In this document: one piece after another, positions 35,458 to 43,963 of the stretch
How the letters are laid out: each line of letters opens with the position of its first letter
How positions within the stretch are numbered: position 1 is the first letter of the stretch
From: Halobacillus dabanensis
GTDB taxonomy: Bacteria; Bacillota; Bacilli; Bacillales; Halobacillaceae
Direction: 5' to 3'
Length of the DNA stretch: 64,000 bases
Assembly (NCBI RefSeq): GCF_900114165.1
Contig: NZ_FOSB01000001.1
Span: 548,783-612,782 of the forward strand
Program-made: the position numbers and the translations under genes
Notes under the pieces: model-generated
Told to the model about the DNA's origin: nothing
The model's input: the letters and a program-made list of their open reading frames with translations, nothing else
Database searches by the model: none

Positions 35458-35640
35458 TTATTTCCCATTAAAATTCGGAATTGCATTTTGCATGCTTTGG
35501 GCAGGCTGACTATTTTGTGCTCTTTGAGCCATTTCCTGTGCCCCGCCATTTTGATTCATTCTATTTATTCCATACATAGCTGCTGCTCCGATGGCCCCTG
35601 CTGCTCCTAATGCTAACCAAGAGTTTCCTCTGCCTGCCAT
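35458..35640 (-). CDS. Small glycine/alanine-rich protein, DUF3918-like
   Basis: 60 residues: MAGRGNSWLALGAAGAIGAA then AMYGINRMNQ and a Gln/Asn-rich tail. The N-terminal Gly-Ala hydrophobic stretch resembles DUF3918-type Bacillales micro-proteins. Ribosome binding site AAAGGAATG. Function unknown. Confidence 0.6.
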   Translation of the reverse strand: MAGRGNSWLALGAAGAIGAAAMYGINRMNQNGGAQEMAQRAQNSQPAQSMQNAIPNFNGK

Positions 35641-35791
35641 TTATATCATTCCTTTGAAGTGGATTTGGTAAAGGGAGTACACGACTATTCTGCCACGAGT
35701 AAAGCATTTTATAATGGTTTATTTAGGTAGTGCCAGATGTATGATACATGCCTTTTTGTAAATATTAGAGGTTGAAATAGGAGGTGAATAA

Positions 35792-36091
35792 ATGAAGATA
35801 AAAGGAACGATTTTGCTGGGCTTATTACTCTCATCTGTTTTGCCTGGTTGCGCAGTCAACGAACAAGAGGAACCAAAAGACGTTAACTTCCAACCGACAC
35901 GTTATGAGCAAGGCGATCAAAGAAATCGTCTGGACAGAGACAATCGCGAGGATACGAGACCTGATGTCGACTATCCAATCATCGACCGGGAGAATGAGGA
36001 GATCGATTTTGGTGACCGGGAGATCGAACTTGACGAAGGACCTTTGGATGAAAGAAACAATAATGATAATAACCGGGAAATGGATGAATAA
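35792..36091 (+). CDS. Small acidic lipoprotein
   Basis: 99 residues. Lipoprotein signal (MKIKGTILLGLLLSSVLPGC, lipobox LPGC at 17-20) and a strongly charged, disordered mature part rich in Asp, Glu, Arg and Asn (RDNREDTRPDVDYPIIDREN). Acidic surface proteins are common in halophiles. Ribosome binding site GGAGGTGA. Function unknown. Confidence 0.7.
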   Translation: MKIKGTILLGLLLSSVLPGCAVNEQEEPKDVNFQPTRYEQGDQRNRLDRDNREDTRPDVDYPIIDRENEEIDFGDREIELDEGPLDERNNNDNNREMDE

Positions 36092-36427
36092 CTGATATAA
36101 AGCGTCATGCACATCTGAAAAAGCCCTGGTCGGTGCCAGGGCCTATCTAGACCTGATGAATTTTATTTAAGGAACATCGACGGTTGACTTCGAAATACTC
36201 CATACCTTCCCTTAATTCCATAAGCAACCTCTAATATTCAGCGACATCAGGAGAGTCCCCACTCGAGAACCCATACCTGCTTTGCCGTAGCTGTGCTCCC
36301 GGCTTTTTCATTCCTATAGCATTTTAATCATAAAAAGGGGCATCACAAAATACCTGATTATTCTCCTTTATTGAGACCTTCATTTACCAGTTTACTTCTA
36401 ATGCCGTTGTGATATCATATATATTAA
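36092..36427. other. Gene-free stretch before the SOS box
   Basis: Contains a GC hairpin, GCCCTGG with CCAGGGC (about 36125-36146), lacking a T-run on the plus strand but with an A-run before it, so it could act on the minus strand. No gene seen. Confidence 0.4.
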
Positions 36428-36442
36428 CAGAACAAACGTTCG
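36428..36442 (+). promoter_or_regulatory. LexA (DinR) SOS box
   Basis: AGAACAAACGTTCG fits the Bacillus LexA consensus CGAACRNRYGTTYG except the first base; core GAAC-AAAC-GTTC at 36430-36441. It lies 30 bases upstream of the WYL-like gene. Confidence 0.75.
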
Positions 36443-36470
36443 CATTTTGTGTTAAGGGATGTGATGATAA

Positions 36471-36698
36471 ATGAATGGAATTTTGAGAAGAGCTTTAGAG
36501 GAGAAGCAGACACTTGAACTGATCTACATGGCTGACAAAGGGAAGATATCTCAGAGGGTGATCCGGGTGGTATCGCTAAAAGAGGAGACAGTCCTGGCTT
36601 ACTGTTATACTCGAAAAACTGTCCGGTCATTTAAGCTTGCCAATATTTTGTCTGTAACCCCTTATAAAGAAAGGGAGAGATATAGAAAGACACCCTGA
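36471..36698 (+). CDS. Small WYL-domain-like protein, LexA-controlled
   Basis: 75 residues: ALEEKQTLELIYMADKGKIS then QRVIRVVSLKEETVLAYCYT and the RKTVRSFKLANILSV core, i.e. the beta-barrel of WYL ligand-sensing domains without a DNA-binding part. Bacillus relatives are found beside SOS genes. ATG 36471 follows AAGGGATGTGATG. The LexA box just upstream suggests induction on DNA damage; a binding partner is not visible here. Confidence 0.78.
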   Translation: MNGILRRALEEKQTLELIYMADKGKISQRVIRVVSLKEETVLAYCYTRKTVRSFKLANILSVTPYKERERYRKTP

Positions 36699-36780
36699 AA
36701 TCAAGGTGCTAGGAAGCGACAATAGGTGGAACGTTATAATAGGAGAAAGCAGCAATATAGGAAAGTTATATATGTAGAAA

Positions 36781-36805
36781 AAGAACCACACAAATAGTGG
36801 TTCTT
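36781..36805 (-). terminator. Terminator of the small minus-strand gene
   Basis: AAGAACCAC pairs with GTGGTTCTT; the minus strand then runs into TTTTTC. Confidence 0.75.
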
Positions 36806-36984
36806 CAATCTCTCATCGATCCCGCCTCACGGGATGTCATGCTTCCTATCCCTTCGCTTACATCCTTTTGAATTTCCTGCTTTACTTTATTTGGGTCTGT
36901 CCTGGAATAACCTGGTGCCATCATTGATTTCTGATTCTCTTTTCTTCCTTCTCCAACCTCAGTTCCTGTCTGGTTCTTTGGCAT
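36805..36984 (-). CDS. Small hydrophilic protein, unknown function
   Basis: 59 residues, MPKNQTGTEVGEGRKENQKS start, charged and without hydrophobic segments, with a KVKQEIQKDVSEGIGSM helix. It is similar in kind to small spore-core proteins of Bacillales but I cannot place it in an Ssp family. ATG 36984 behind GGAGG at nine bases. Confidence 0.55.
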   Translation of the reverse strand: MPKNQTGTEVGEGRKENQKSMMAPGYSRTDPNKVKQEIQKDVSEGIGSMTSREAGSMRD

Positions 36985-37199
36985 TGCCAATCACCTCCAT
37001 ACGCTTAGGGTTAACAATAATTCAAATCTTAATCGGGTGCATAGTTCTTGGCTACAGTGCCTAATCCCAAAAAAGGGGAGCGTCATTTTTTAAGAAACCA
37101 TTTTTTTAATAAAAAGGCAACTGTTGAGTAGAAGGCGTTGATGGCATTCCTATTTCTGTTTGATAAAAAGAAAAATAACAAAATATTTCTAAAAACACA

Positions 37200-37228
37200 T
37201 TGACGAAAGCGTTTGCAAGGAGTATAGT
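37200..37228 (+). promoter_or_regulatory. Promoter of the LacI gene with overlapping cre-like site
   Basis: TTGACG (37200-37205), 17 bases, TATAGT (37223-37228). CGAAAGCGTTTGCA (37204-37217) matches the CcpA cre consensus TGWNANCGNTNWCA except at two positions and overlaps the -35 and spacer, the usual place for catabolite repression. Confidence 0.7.
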
Positions 37229-37238
37229 CTACTTAAGG

Positions 37239-37260
37239 TAATCGATTACGTAAACGATTA
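37239..37260. promoter_or_regulatory. LacI-family operator O1
   Basis: Core CGATTACGTAAACG (37243-37256) is a near-palindrome centred on ACGT. It lies after the lacI promoter and recurs identically before the sugar-binding-protein gene, implying autoregulation. Confidence 0.75.
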
Positions 37261-37287
37261 AGTTAGTTTTAGAAATGAGGATTAACC

Positions 37288-38283
37288 ATGGTTTCCATTA
37301 AAGATGTTGCAAAAAAAGCCCAAGTCTCTACAGCAACTGTATCTCATGTAATCAATGAGACAAGATTTGTAGCAGATGAAACCAAGCAAAAGGTATACCT
37401 GGCGATGAAGGATCTGAATTACCAGCCTAACCGGATTGCAAGAAGTCTCAGGAGCCGTAAATCGAATACGATCGGACTTTTGGTTCCATTAGTTGCAGAA
37501 GATACATCCAATTTTTTCTTCATGAGTATTGCGAATGGAATTGAAAAGGTGTTGAAAGAGAATGGATATAACTTAATACTTAGTAATTCCAATGAAGATG
37601 AAGTAACGGAAAAAAATCAAATTCGCGTTTTTAATACGCAATTGATTGACGGATTGGTCATTGCTCCTGTAAACGGGGAAGATTCAGCGTACAATAAGGA
37701 ACTAACAGGTGACTATCCAGTCGTTTATATTGACCGTCATCCGAGTGGTGTGGAAGGGGATATAGTTCTTGTTGATAACCTGCGAGGGTCATATGAAGGT
37801 GTCCGCGCTCTACTGAACAAAGGATATGAGCGGATTGGCTTTATCACAGGGACCCTGGGGATTACTACTAGTGATGAGCGCTTGAAAGGATATAAACAAG
37901 CCCTGAAAGAAAAAGCGATACCCGTAAGGAAAGAGTTCATTAAAGAGGGGCCAGCTACATTTGAACAAGGATATCAATTAGCGAAAGAGCTTCATGAAGC
38001 AGAAGTAACTGCTTTGTTTGTTGCAAATAATGTCATGACGATGGGAGCTGTTTCTTATCTTAATGAACATCAGGTTAAAATTCCTGAGGAAATCGGCATC
38101 ATAGGATATGACGATTATGACTGGATGAAGATCACTTCTCCCCCTTTATCTGTCGTCAGGCAGCCGGCGTTTGAGATTGGTAAAGTAGCTGTTGAGCAAC
38201 TGCTTAAGAGAATAAACGGGTCAAAAGAGAAATTTGCAGAAGTCATGCTTGATGCAGAGTTGGTACAGAGAGGTTCCTTTTAA
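37288..38283 (+). CDS. LacI-family transcriptional regulator of the fructan locus
   Basis: 331 residues: N-terminal LacI helix-turn-helix (SIKDVAKKAQVSTATVSHVI) with hinge YQPNRIARSLRSRKSNTIGL, then a periplasmic-binding-like sugar domain (GIIGYDDYDWMKITSPPLSV). Likely represses the downstream importer and fructosidase genes until a fructo-oligosaccharide binds. Identical 14-bp operators flank the gene. It is the first gene of the fructan utilisation locus. Confidence 0.92.
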   Translation: MVSIKDVAKKAQVSTATVSHVINETRFVADETKQKVYLAMKDLNYQPNRIARSLRSRKSNTIGLLVPLVAEDTSNFFFMSIANGIEKVLKENGYNLILSNSNEDEVTEKNQIRVFNTQLIDGLVIAPVNGEDSAYNKELTGDYPVVYIDRHPSGVEGDIVLVDNLRGSYEGVRALLNKGYERIGFITGTLGITTSDERLKGYKQALKEKAIPVRKEFIKEGPATFEQGYQLAKELHEAEVTALFVANNVMTMGAVSYLNEHQVKIPEEIGIIGYDDYDWMKITSPPLSVVRQPAFEIGKVAVEQLLKRINGSKEKFAEVMLDAELVQRGSF

Positions 38284-38312
38284 AGTGAGCCTTCTCTTTT
38301 TAACCATAAGGT

Positions 38313-38332
38313 AAACGATTACGTAAACGTTT
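38313..38332. promoter_or_regulatory. LacI-family operator O2
   Basis: AAACGATTACGTAAACGTTT: the same 14-bp core as O1, in a 20-bp near-perfect palindrome, 58 bases before the binding-protein gene. Confidence 0.8.
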
Positions 38333-38389
38333 TTATGTAGTGGAAGGTTATCTGTGAGCGTTCAATTATGAAAATGGGAGGTACGGAGA

Positions 38390-39742
38390 ATGAAAAAATT
38401 ATTGTACTTGCTGGCAGGGGTTCTATTGGTGCTGATGATGGCGGCTTGTTCGAGTGACAGTTCCACTAATTCAGAAGGAAGTAGTAGTAGTTCGGGGGAG
38501 AATGCAACAAGTGACACAGTGGAGACTGGTTCTGTTGATACAAGTGTTGAAGCTACAGGGGATGAAGATGTAATGCTTGATTTCTGGATTCACCAAACAG
38601 GAGAAGATGAGACAAACGCGTACATTGAATTGATTGATGCATTCAACAAAGAGCATGACGACATACATGTGAACGCAGAAGTCATCATTGATGACGGAGC
38701 AAGTGCTTACAGTGACAGTATTAATGCTGCGCTTGTAGCAGGAAACCTGCCGGATGTGATGGCAGTGGATGGTCCTTACGTCTCAAGCTTTGCTGAAGCT
38801 GGAGTGATTCAGCCGATCGATAATTACATTGACGAAGAAACGAAAAGCCAGTATGTAGATTCGATCATTCAACAAGGCACATACAACGATCAATTGTATT
38901 CCTTAGGAGCAATGGAAGCTTCCGTCATGCTTTATTACAACAAAGACTTGCTGGAGGAAGCAGGGATTGAGCCGGCTAATTCTTTAGAAGAAGCCTGGAC
39001 GTGGGATGAATTGATGAAGAATTCTAAGAAACTGACCACAGAAGACCGTTATGGACTGAACTTGTTCATGAACTACGGTGTTGGTGAATGGTTGACGTTT
39101 ATGGGAGCACCGCTTGCCTGGTCTAACGGAGGCGCGTTGATTTCCGAGGATGGCACAAAAGTGGATGGCTATTTAAATAGTCCGGAAACCATTGAAGCTT
39201 TAAACTATGTGAAAGATCTATTTGCTGAAGGTGTTGTTACAGATAGTCCTGGTGAGATGCAGTTTGAAGAAGGAAATGCAGCCCTTGCTTTAGGCGGTCC
39301 ATGGATTGCTGTTTCTGCTGAAGACGCAGGTTTGAACTGGGGGATGATGCCGTACCCTTACAAAGACGAAAAAGTGTCTCCATCTGGAAGCATGGCTTAT
39401 GCGGTAACAAATAATACAGAAGATCCTGAAGCAGCTGTCGAGCTTATGAAGTGGATGACGAATGAAGAAGCAACAATCAAAATCTCGAAAGCTACAGGCA
39501 TGCCGCCGGCACAGAAATCTGCATTCGAAACCATGGAGAAATTCAATGAGCTTCCATGGAGCATCATGAAGGAGCAAGTCATCCAAACAGCCCATGCCCG
39601 CCCGGCTACCCCTGCTTATCCGGTATTGACAGATGCGTTTGCTCAATCCTTCCACGCCGCTGCTCTGGGAGAAGATGTAGAGAGTGTGGTGGAACAGCAG
39701 GTTCAGCGTGTGGAACGTGAATTGAAACGTTTTGAAGAGTAG
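38390..39742 (+). CDS. Sugar ABC transporter substrate-binding lipoprotein
   Basis: 450 residues. Lipoprotein signal with lipobox MAAC at about residues 17-20, a Ser-rich linker, then an SBP_bac_1 domain (LDFWIHQTGEDETNAYIELI; AGNLPDVMAVDGPYVSSF; GNAALALGGPWIAV). It captures the oligosaccharide outside the membrane for the two permeases that follow. Given the enzymes in the locus, the ligand is probably a fructo-oligosaccharide or sucrose (inference). Confidence 0.92.
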   Translation: MKKLLYLLAGVLLVLMMAACSSDSSTNSEGSSSSSGENATSDTVETGSVDTSVEATGDEDVMLDFWIHQTGEDETNAYIELIDAFNKEHDDIHVNAEVIIDDGASAYSDSINAALVAGNLPDVMAVDGPYVSSFAEAGVIQPIDNYIDEETKSQYVDSIIQQGTYNDQLYSLGAMEASVMLYYNKDLLEEAGIEPANSLEEAWTWDELMKNSKKLTTEDRYGLNLFMNYGVGEWLTFMGAPLAWSNGGALISEDGTKVDGYLNSPETIEALNYVKDLFAEGVVTDSPGEMQFEEGNAALALGGPWIAVSAEDAGLNWGMMPYPYKDEKVSPSGSMAYAVTNNTEDPEAAVELMKWMTNEEATIKISKATGMPPAQKSAFETMEKFNELPWSIMKEQVIQTAHARPATPAYPVLTDAFAQSFHAAALGEDVESVVEQQVQRVERELKRFEE

Positions 39743-39750
39743 TCCGACCA

Positions 39751-39791
39751 ATCATCGGAGCCTGGGGGTATCCAGGCTCCAGATGATTTTT
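39751..39791 (+). terminator. Intra-operon hairpin after the binding-protein gene
   Basis: ATCATC-GGAGCCTGG pairs with CCAGGCTCC-A-GATGAT, followed by TTTTTA. A partial terminator here would leave more binding-protein than permease mRNA, common in sugar ABC operons. Confidence 0.75.
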
Positions 39792-39834
39792 AAAGACCGG
39801 CCGTCCAAGCATTTGAAAGAGAGGGTGAACAAAT

Positions 39835-40818
39835 ATGAAAGGGAATAGTTCTTCTGCGAAACAACTGACCGATCAGGATCATTATGAGGCTCCATCTGAA
39901 CCATCGATCAAAAAGGTGCCGCCAAAGAGGAAGAAAAGAAGAAAGTCACAGGCATTCCAGGAAGCTTTGACAGGATACTTCTTCTTAGCTCCTGCCTTAA
40001 TCCTTCTGGGAGTATTCCTTTTGTATCCGATGGGAGCTGCTTTCTATTATAGTTTTACAGATTTCTATATTTTAAAACCAGATGATATTTCTTTTATAGG
40101 GTTCGAGAATTTCTCTTATATATGGCAGGATGCTCAATTCCGACAAGCCTTTTGGAATACCGTTTATTTTTCTGTCATTGTCGTTCCTGTTCAGCTGGCG
40201 GTCGCGTTAGGGCTTGCGTTGCTCATTAATAAGAAATTGAAGTTCCGCGTGTTTTTCCGAACGGCATTTTTCTCACCTGTCGTGATGTCTTTGGTTGTGG
40301 TATCGATTCTATGGACATTTATGTACAATCCGAATGAAGGTTTGATCAATCAGCTGCTCGGCGTCATAGGAATTTCCCCGCAACCATTTCTGACAAGCCC
40401 TGATCAGGCAATGAATTCAATCATTGTCATGTCTGTCTGGCAGGGGGCCGGTTTCCAGATGATGATCTTCCTGGCTGGCCTGCAAAACATTCCGAACCAT
40501 TTATATGAAGCGGCAGATATTGATGGTGCAACCAGTTGGCAGAAATTTTTACATGTGACTTTGCCAGGTTTGAAAAACATTGCCTTGTTCATTTTTATTA
40601 CGATCAGTATTGCTGCCTTTAAATTACTTGTCCAGCCGATGATCATGACACAAGGGGGACCGCTTGGGTCTACCAAGTCCCTGGTTTATCACATCTATGA
40701 AACTGGATTTAACTATAGAGATGTGGGTTATGCATCAGCAATGGCTGTCGTATTTACAATGATTGTACTTACTATCACCATTATTCAGCGTGTGCTCATT
40801 CGTGAGGAGAGGGGGTAA
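39835..40818 (+). CDS. Sugar ABC transporter permease (MsmF/MalF type)
   Basis: 327-residue inner-membrane permease with six helices after a long basic N-terminus (PPKRKKRRKSQ). The EAA loop EAADIDGATSWQKFLHVTLP, which docks the ATPase, is at about residues 222-241. No ATPase gene is in the locus, so a shared one such as MsmX probably energises it. It overlaps the MsmG-type gene in operon order, five bases apart. Confidence 0.93.
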   Translation: MKGNSSSAKQLTDQDHYEAPSEPSIKKVPPKRKKRRKSQAFQEALTGYFFLAPALILLGVFLLYPMGAAFYYSFTDFYILKPDDISFIGFENFSYIWQDAQFRQAFWNTVYFSVIVVPVQLAVALGLALLINKKLKFRVFFRTAFFSPVVMSLVVVSILWTFMYNPNEGLINQLLGVIGISPQPFLTSPDQAMNSIIVMSVWQGAGFQMMIFLAGLQNIPNHLYEAADIDGATSWQKFLHVTLPGLKNIALFIFITISIAAFKLLVQPMIMTQGGPLGSTKSLVYHIYETGFNYRDVGYASAMAVVFTMIVLTITIIQRVLIREERG

Positions 40819-40823
40819 AAGCT

Positions 40824-41678
40824 ATGAAAAGAAAGAAAAGGATTCAGAGAGTCGTCTTATATGTTTCTTTGATTATACTCACATTCATCTTTCTCTTTCC
40901 CTTAGTATGGATGCTTGTTTCATCGTTGAAAGATGAGTTTCAAATCTTCAGGGATATGAAATCACTGAAAGCCTTTCTGCCTCCGGCTCCCAATGAAGTA
41001 GAAGGAGGATACCTGCACAATTATATCGCAGCTTTTCAACGTGTAGACCTTTTGAAGTACATTATGAACAGCTTGATTTATACGACCGGCATCATTTTCT
41101 TCGGGCTTATTGTCAATTCAATGGCAGGTTATGCCCTCGCCCGGTTCCGTTTTCCACTGGCTGGTTTTTGGCTTGGAGTCATTATCGCGACCCTGATCAT
41201 CCCGCCGGAAAGTATCTTTCTACCTCTCTACGTTTTGGTGTATGACCTTGGGTGGGTGAATACGTATACCGGTTTGATTGTACCGTTTATCGCGAATGCT
41301 TTTGCTATCTTTTTATTCCGGCAGTTTTTCCTCGACTTTCCTAAAGAATTGGAGGAAGCGGCCAAAATCGATGGCTGTTCTCAAATCGGAATCTTCTTCC
41401 GGATTATTGTACCGCTTTCTAAACCGGTGTTTGCTACGGTGGCGATCGTCTTATTTATCAATCACTGGAATGACTTCCTCTGGCCGCTTGTTGTAGCTTC
41501 GGATGAGAGTATGCGGACAATCCAGATTGGACTTCAATACTTCATGAACGAACCACCAATCAAGTGGGGGCAGGTGATGGCTGCTTTAACGATTGCCACT
41601 GTACCAATGCTGTTGATTTTTGCTTTCCTGCAAAGGTACTACGTACAAGGATTAACACACACAGGTTCAAAAAATTAA
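40824..41678 (+). CDS. Sugar ABC transporter permease (MsmG/MalG type)
   Basis: 284-residue partner permease with six helices; EAA loop EEAAKIDGCSQIGIFFRIIV. Start ATG 40824 behind GAGAGGGGG. Forms the heterodimeric channel with the preceding MsmF-type subunit. Confidence 0.93.
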   Translation: MKRKKRIQRVVLYVSLIILTFIFLFPLVWMLVSSLKDEFQIFRDMKSLKAFLPPAPNEVEGGYLHNYIAAFQRVDLLKYIMNSLIYTTGIIFFGLIVNSMAGYALARFRFPLAGFWLGVIIATLIIPPESIFLPLYVLVYDLGWVNTYTGLIVPFIANAFAIFLFRQFFLDFPKELEEAAKIDGCSQIGIFFRIIVPLSKPVFATVAIVLFINHWNDFLWPLVVASDESMRTIQIGLQYFMNEPPIKWGQVMAALTIATVPMLLIFAFLQRYYVQGLTHTGSKN

Positions 41679-41693
41679 ATGATTGTTCCGCAA

Positions 41694-41729
41694 CTGTCAG
41701 GCGAAAAGGGGAGAACCTTCGCCTGACAG
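41694..41729. other. Intra-operon hairpin before the GH32 gene
   Basis: CTGTCAGGCGAA pairs perfectly with TTCGCCTGACAG (12 bp, 12-base loop). No T-run, so an mRNA-processing or stabilising structure is more likely than a terminator. Confidence 0.6.
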
Positions 41730-41766
41730 GAAGGATTACTTATTGTTGGAAGGAGTGCCATAACAT

Positions 41767-43242
41767 ATGATTCAAAACCAGTCGTTGATGACGAATGGAT
41801 ATTATCAGGAGAGGTATCGGCCTCACATCCATTTCACCCCCGAACAAATGTGGATGAATGACCCCAATGGTCTTGTTTACTTTGAAGGGGAGTATCATCT
41901 CTTTTATCAATATCATCCAGATAGTAAACAGTGGGGGCCGATGCACTGGGGACACGCGGTAAGTAAGGACCTGATAGCGTGGGAACATCTTCCTGTAGCA
42001 CTATATCCGGATGATCTTGGCATGATATTTTCAGGGAGTGCGGTGGTCGATCAGAAGGATACGAGTGGGTTTTTTGATGGAAAACCGGGACTTGTTGCTG
42101 TTTATACCCATGCAGATGGAGATTTACAAAGGCAGAGCATTGCTTACAGCAAAGACCGGGGACGGACATGGGTGAAATATGACGAAAATCCGGTGATTCA
42201 AAACCCTGGCATCAAGGACTTTCGGGATCCAAAGGTTTTCTGGCATGAGAAGACAGAGAAGTGGGTGATGGTGCTTGCTGCAGGGAGAAAAGTTCAATTC
42301 TACACCTCCCCTGATCTGAAGCAGTGGACCTATGCTAGTGAATTTGGAGAAGGATGGGGCGAACAAAAAGGGGTTTGGGAATGTCCGGATCTGTTTCCTC
42401 TCACGAATGAAATTTCCGGGGAAAAGAAATGGGTGCTGCCGATCGGGATTGATGCAGGCGCTCCTTCAGGTGGATCTGGCACGCAGTATTTCATCGGATC
42501 CTTTGATGGGAAGCACTTTGTTCCTCATCAGCCGAAAGAAGCGGTCCGCTGGCTTGATTACGGCAAAGACTTTTATGCGTCGCAGTCATTTTCCGATGTC
42601 CCGGATAGAAGGGTGATCCTTGCCTGGATGAGCAATTGGCAATATGCCAATGACGTGCCGACAGATCCGTGGAGAAGTGCGATGACGATCCCAAGGGAAT
42701 TGACTTTATCTATGGTGGAAGGTCAGGAACGACTTATTCAAAAGCCTATCGCAGAGCTTACAAGTTTGATAGAAAAGCGAATGGAGAAGGAGCCTTTCTT
42801 TCTGAACGAAAAGCAGTCCATCGAGATCATCCAGCCTGCTTCCCCTTTCTTATGGGAAATGGATGTGGAAATAGAAAAGGGAGGCGTATTCGAAGGACGG
42901 TTATTTGCAAATGAGGAGGCAGGTCTTAGGGTTGGAATTGATCGTGAAAGAAATGTTATATACGTTCAACGAGACAGGGCGGAAATTGATTTCTCAAAGG
43001 AATATGTTTGTACTTGTCAGGCACCTTTGAGTGGGCATCATTCGTCCTTCCATCTCAAGCTGGTATGCGACCATTCCTCGGTCGAATTATTTCTTGGCGA
43101 TGGAGAAATAAGCATGACGAATTTATACTTACCGGCAGCTGATCATGAAGCTCAGTTAAAGATGGAAGCTGTCCGCGGAACGGTAGAAGTGAAACAATCG
43201 TCTGTTAGTGAACTGACATCTGTCTGGAGACCGAACGCTTAA
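41767..43242 (+). CDS. Intracellular GH32 beta-fructosidase (sucrose/fructo-oligosaccharide hydrolase)
   Basis: 491 residues, no signal peptide, so it acts on imported sugar. GH32 five-blade propeller with nucleophile D32 (WMNDPNG), transition-state D154 (FRDPKVF) and acid/base E205 (WECPDLF), then the C-terminal beta-sandwich (about 350-485). Releases fructose from sucrose, inulin- or levan-oligosaccharides. Lies in the importer operon; its products would feed glycolysis. Confidence 0.93.
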   Translation: MIQNQSLMTNGYYQERYRPHIHFTPEQMWMNDPNGLVYFEGEYHLFYQYHPDSKQWGPMHWGHAVSKDLIAWEHLPVALYPDDLGMIFSGSAVVDQKDTSGFFDGKPGLVAVYTHADGDLQRQSIAYSKDRGRTWVKYDENPVIQNPGIKDFRDPKVFWHEKTEKWVMVLAAGRKVQFYTSPDLKQWTYASEFGEGWGEQKGVWECPDLFPLTNEISGEKKWVLPIGIDAGAPSGGSGTQYFIGSFDGKHFVPHQPKEAVRWLDYGKDFYASQSFSDVPDRRVILAWMSNWQYANDVPTDPWRSAMTIPRELTLSMVEGQERLIQKPIAELTSLIEKRMEKEPFFLNEKQSIEIIQPASPFLWEMDVEIEKGGVFEGRLFANEEAGLRVGIDRERNVIYVQRDRAEIDFSKEYVCTCQAPLSGHHSSFHLKLVCDHSSVELFLGDGEISMTNLYLPAADHEAQLKMEAVRGTVEVKQSSVSELTSVWRPNA

Positions 43243-43263
43243 AGAAAGAACAGGAGGATGAAA

Positions 43264-43872
43264 ATGAAAGGGACTGGGAATCTGATCTACCTTGTATGTG
43301 ACTGGTTGATGCGGCTTGCGATTTTAAATGTATTGTGGATCACTTTTACACTTATGGGTGGCGGATTCTTCGGTATCTTTCCTGCTTCTGCCGCCTGTGC
43401 AGCTTTATTGAAAGAGTGGATAGCGGAGCGGCGTCCTCATCCGGTAGCATTTTATTGGAATATCTATAAACGATCCTTTCTTTCTGCGAATGTTGTGTTC
43501 CTATGTACGTTTGTTTTACTGATGCTTTTAGGGTTCAACATCTATACAAGTCTGCAATTCACAGGGATATGGTTCTACCTTTTCTTCAGCGGTACCGTGT
43601 TTTTGGGGGGAGGTGTGTTGATGACGGCAACTTTATCGTTCATCCCTCTAAGTCATGGAAAGAAGGCAAAAGAAGCGTTGAAAAACGCCCTTCATCTTCT
43701 ACTGCTTTCCCCTGGTCGTCTGCTTTCTTTTATCGCCGGGTTTGCCCTGCTTCTACTGTGTATTCGGTTCATCCCTGGCATCCTGCCGTTGTATTCCGTA
43801 AATATCATCCTTCTGTTAACCGTCCTTTTGTTTCCTTTTCAACAAGAGGCTCAAAAGCCCGTCTCACTGTAG
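43264..43872 (+). CDS. DUF624 (YesL-like) membrane protein
   Basis: About 202 residues with five hydrophobic segments; MRLAILNVLWITFTLMGGGF is the DUF624 N-terminal signature. Such proteins accompany sugar ABC importers in Bacillales, role unknown. ATG 43264 is chosen because AGGAGG would abut the first ATG. Last gene of the importer operon, closed by a terminator. Confidence 0.85.
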   Translation: MKGTGNLIYLVCDWLMRLAILNVLWITFTLMGGGFFGIFPASAACAALLKEWIAERRPHPVAFYWNIYKRSFLSANVVFLCTFVLLMLLGFNIYTSLQFTGIWFYLFFSGTVFLGGGVLMTATLSFIPLSHGKKAKEALKNALHLLLLSPGRLLSFIAGFALLLLCIRFIPGILPLYSVNIILLLTVLLFPFQQEAQKPVSL

Positions 43873-43897
43873 GAAAGAACAGACGGGTTTTCTTTTT
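43853..43897 (+). terminator. Terminator of the importer operon
   Basis: AAAGCCCGTCT pairs with AGACGGGTTTT, then TCTTTTT; the stop codon of the DUF624 gene lies in the loop. Confidence 0.8.
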
Positions 43898-43929
43898 ACC
43901 TTGGTTTTAAAGCGAACAGCGCACAGTTT

Positions 43930-43943
43930 TGACAGCGCTTACA
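43930..43943 (+). promoter_or_regulatory. CcpA cre site before the giant levanase gene
   Basis: TGACAGCGCTTACA fits the cre consensus TGWNANCGNTNWCA at every defined position. It lies 20 bases before the TTG start, between the terminator and the ribosome binding site, suited to glucose repression by road-block or promoter overlap. Confidence 0.8.
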
Positions 43944-43963
43944 TTTTAAAGGAGGAAAATTAT

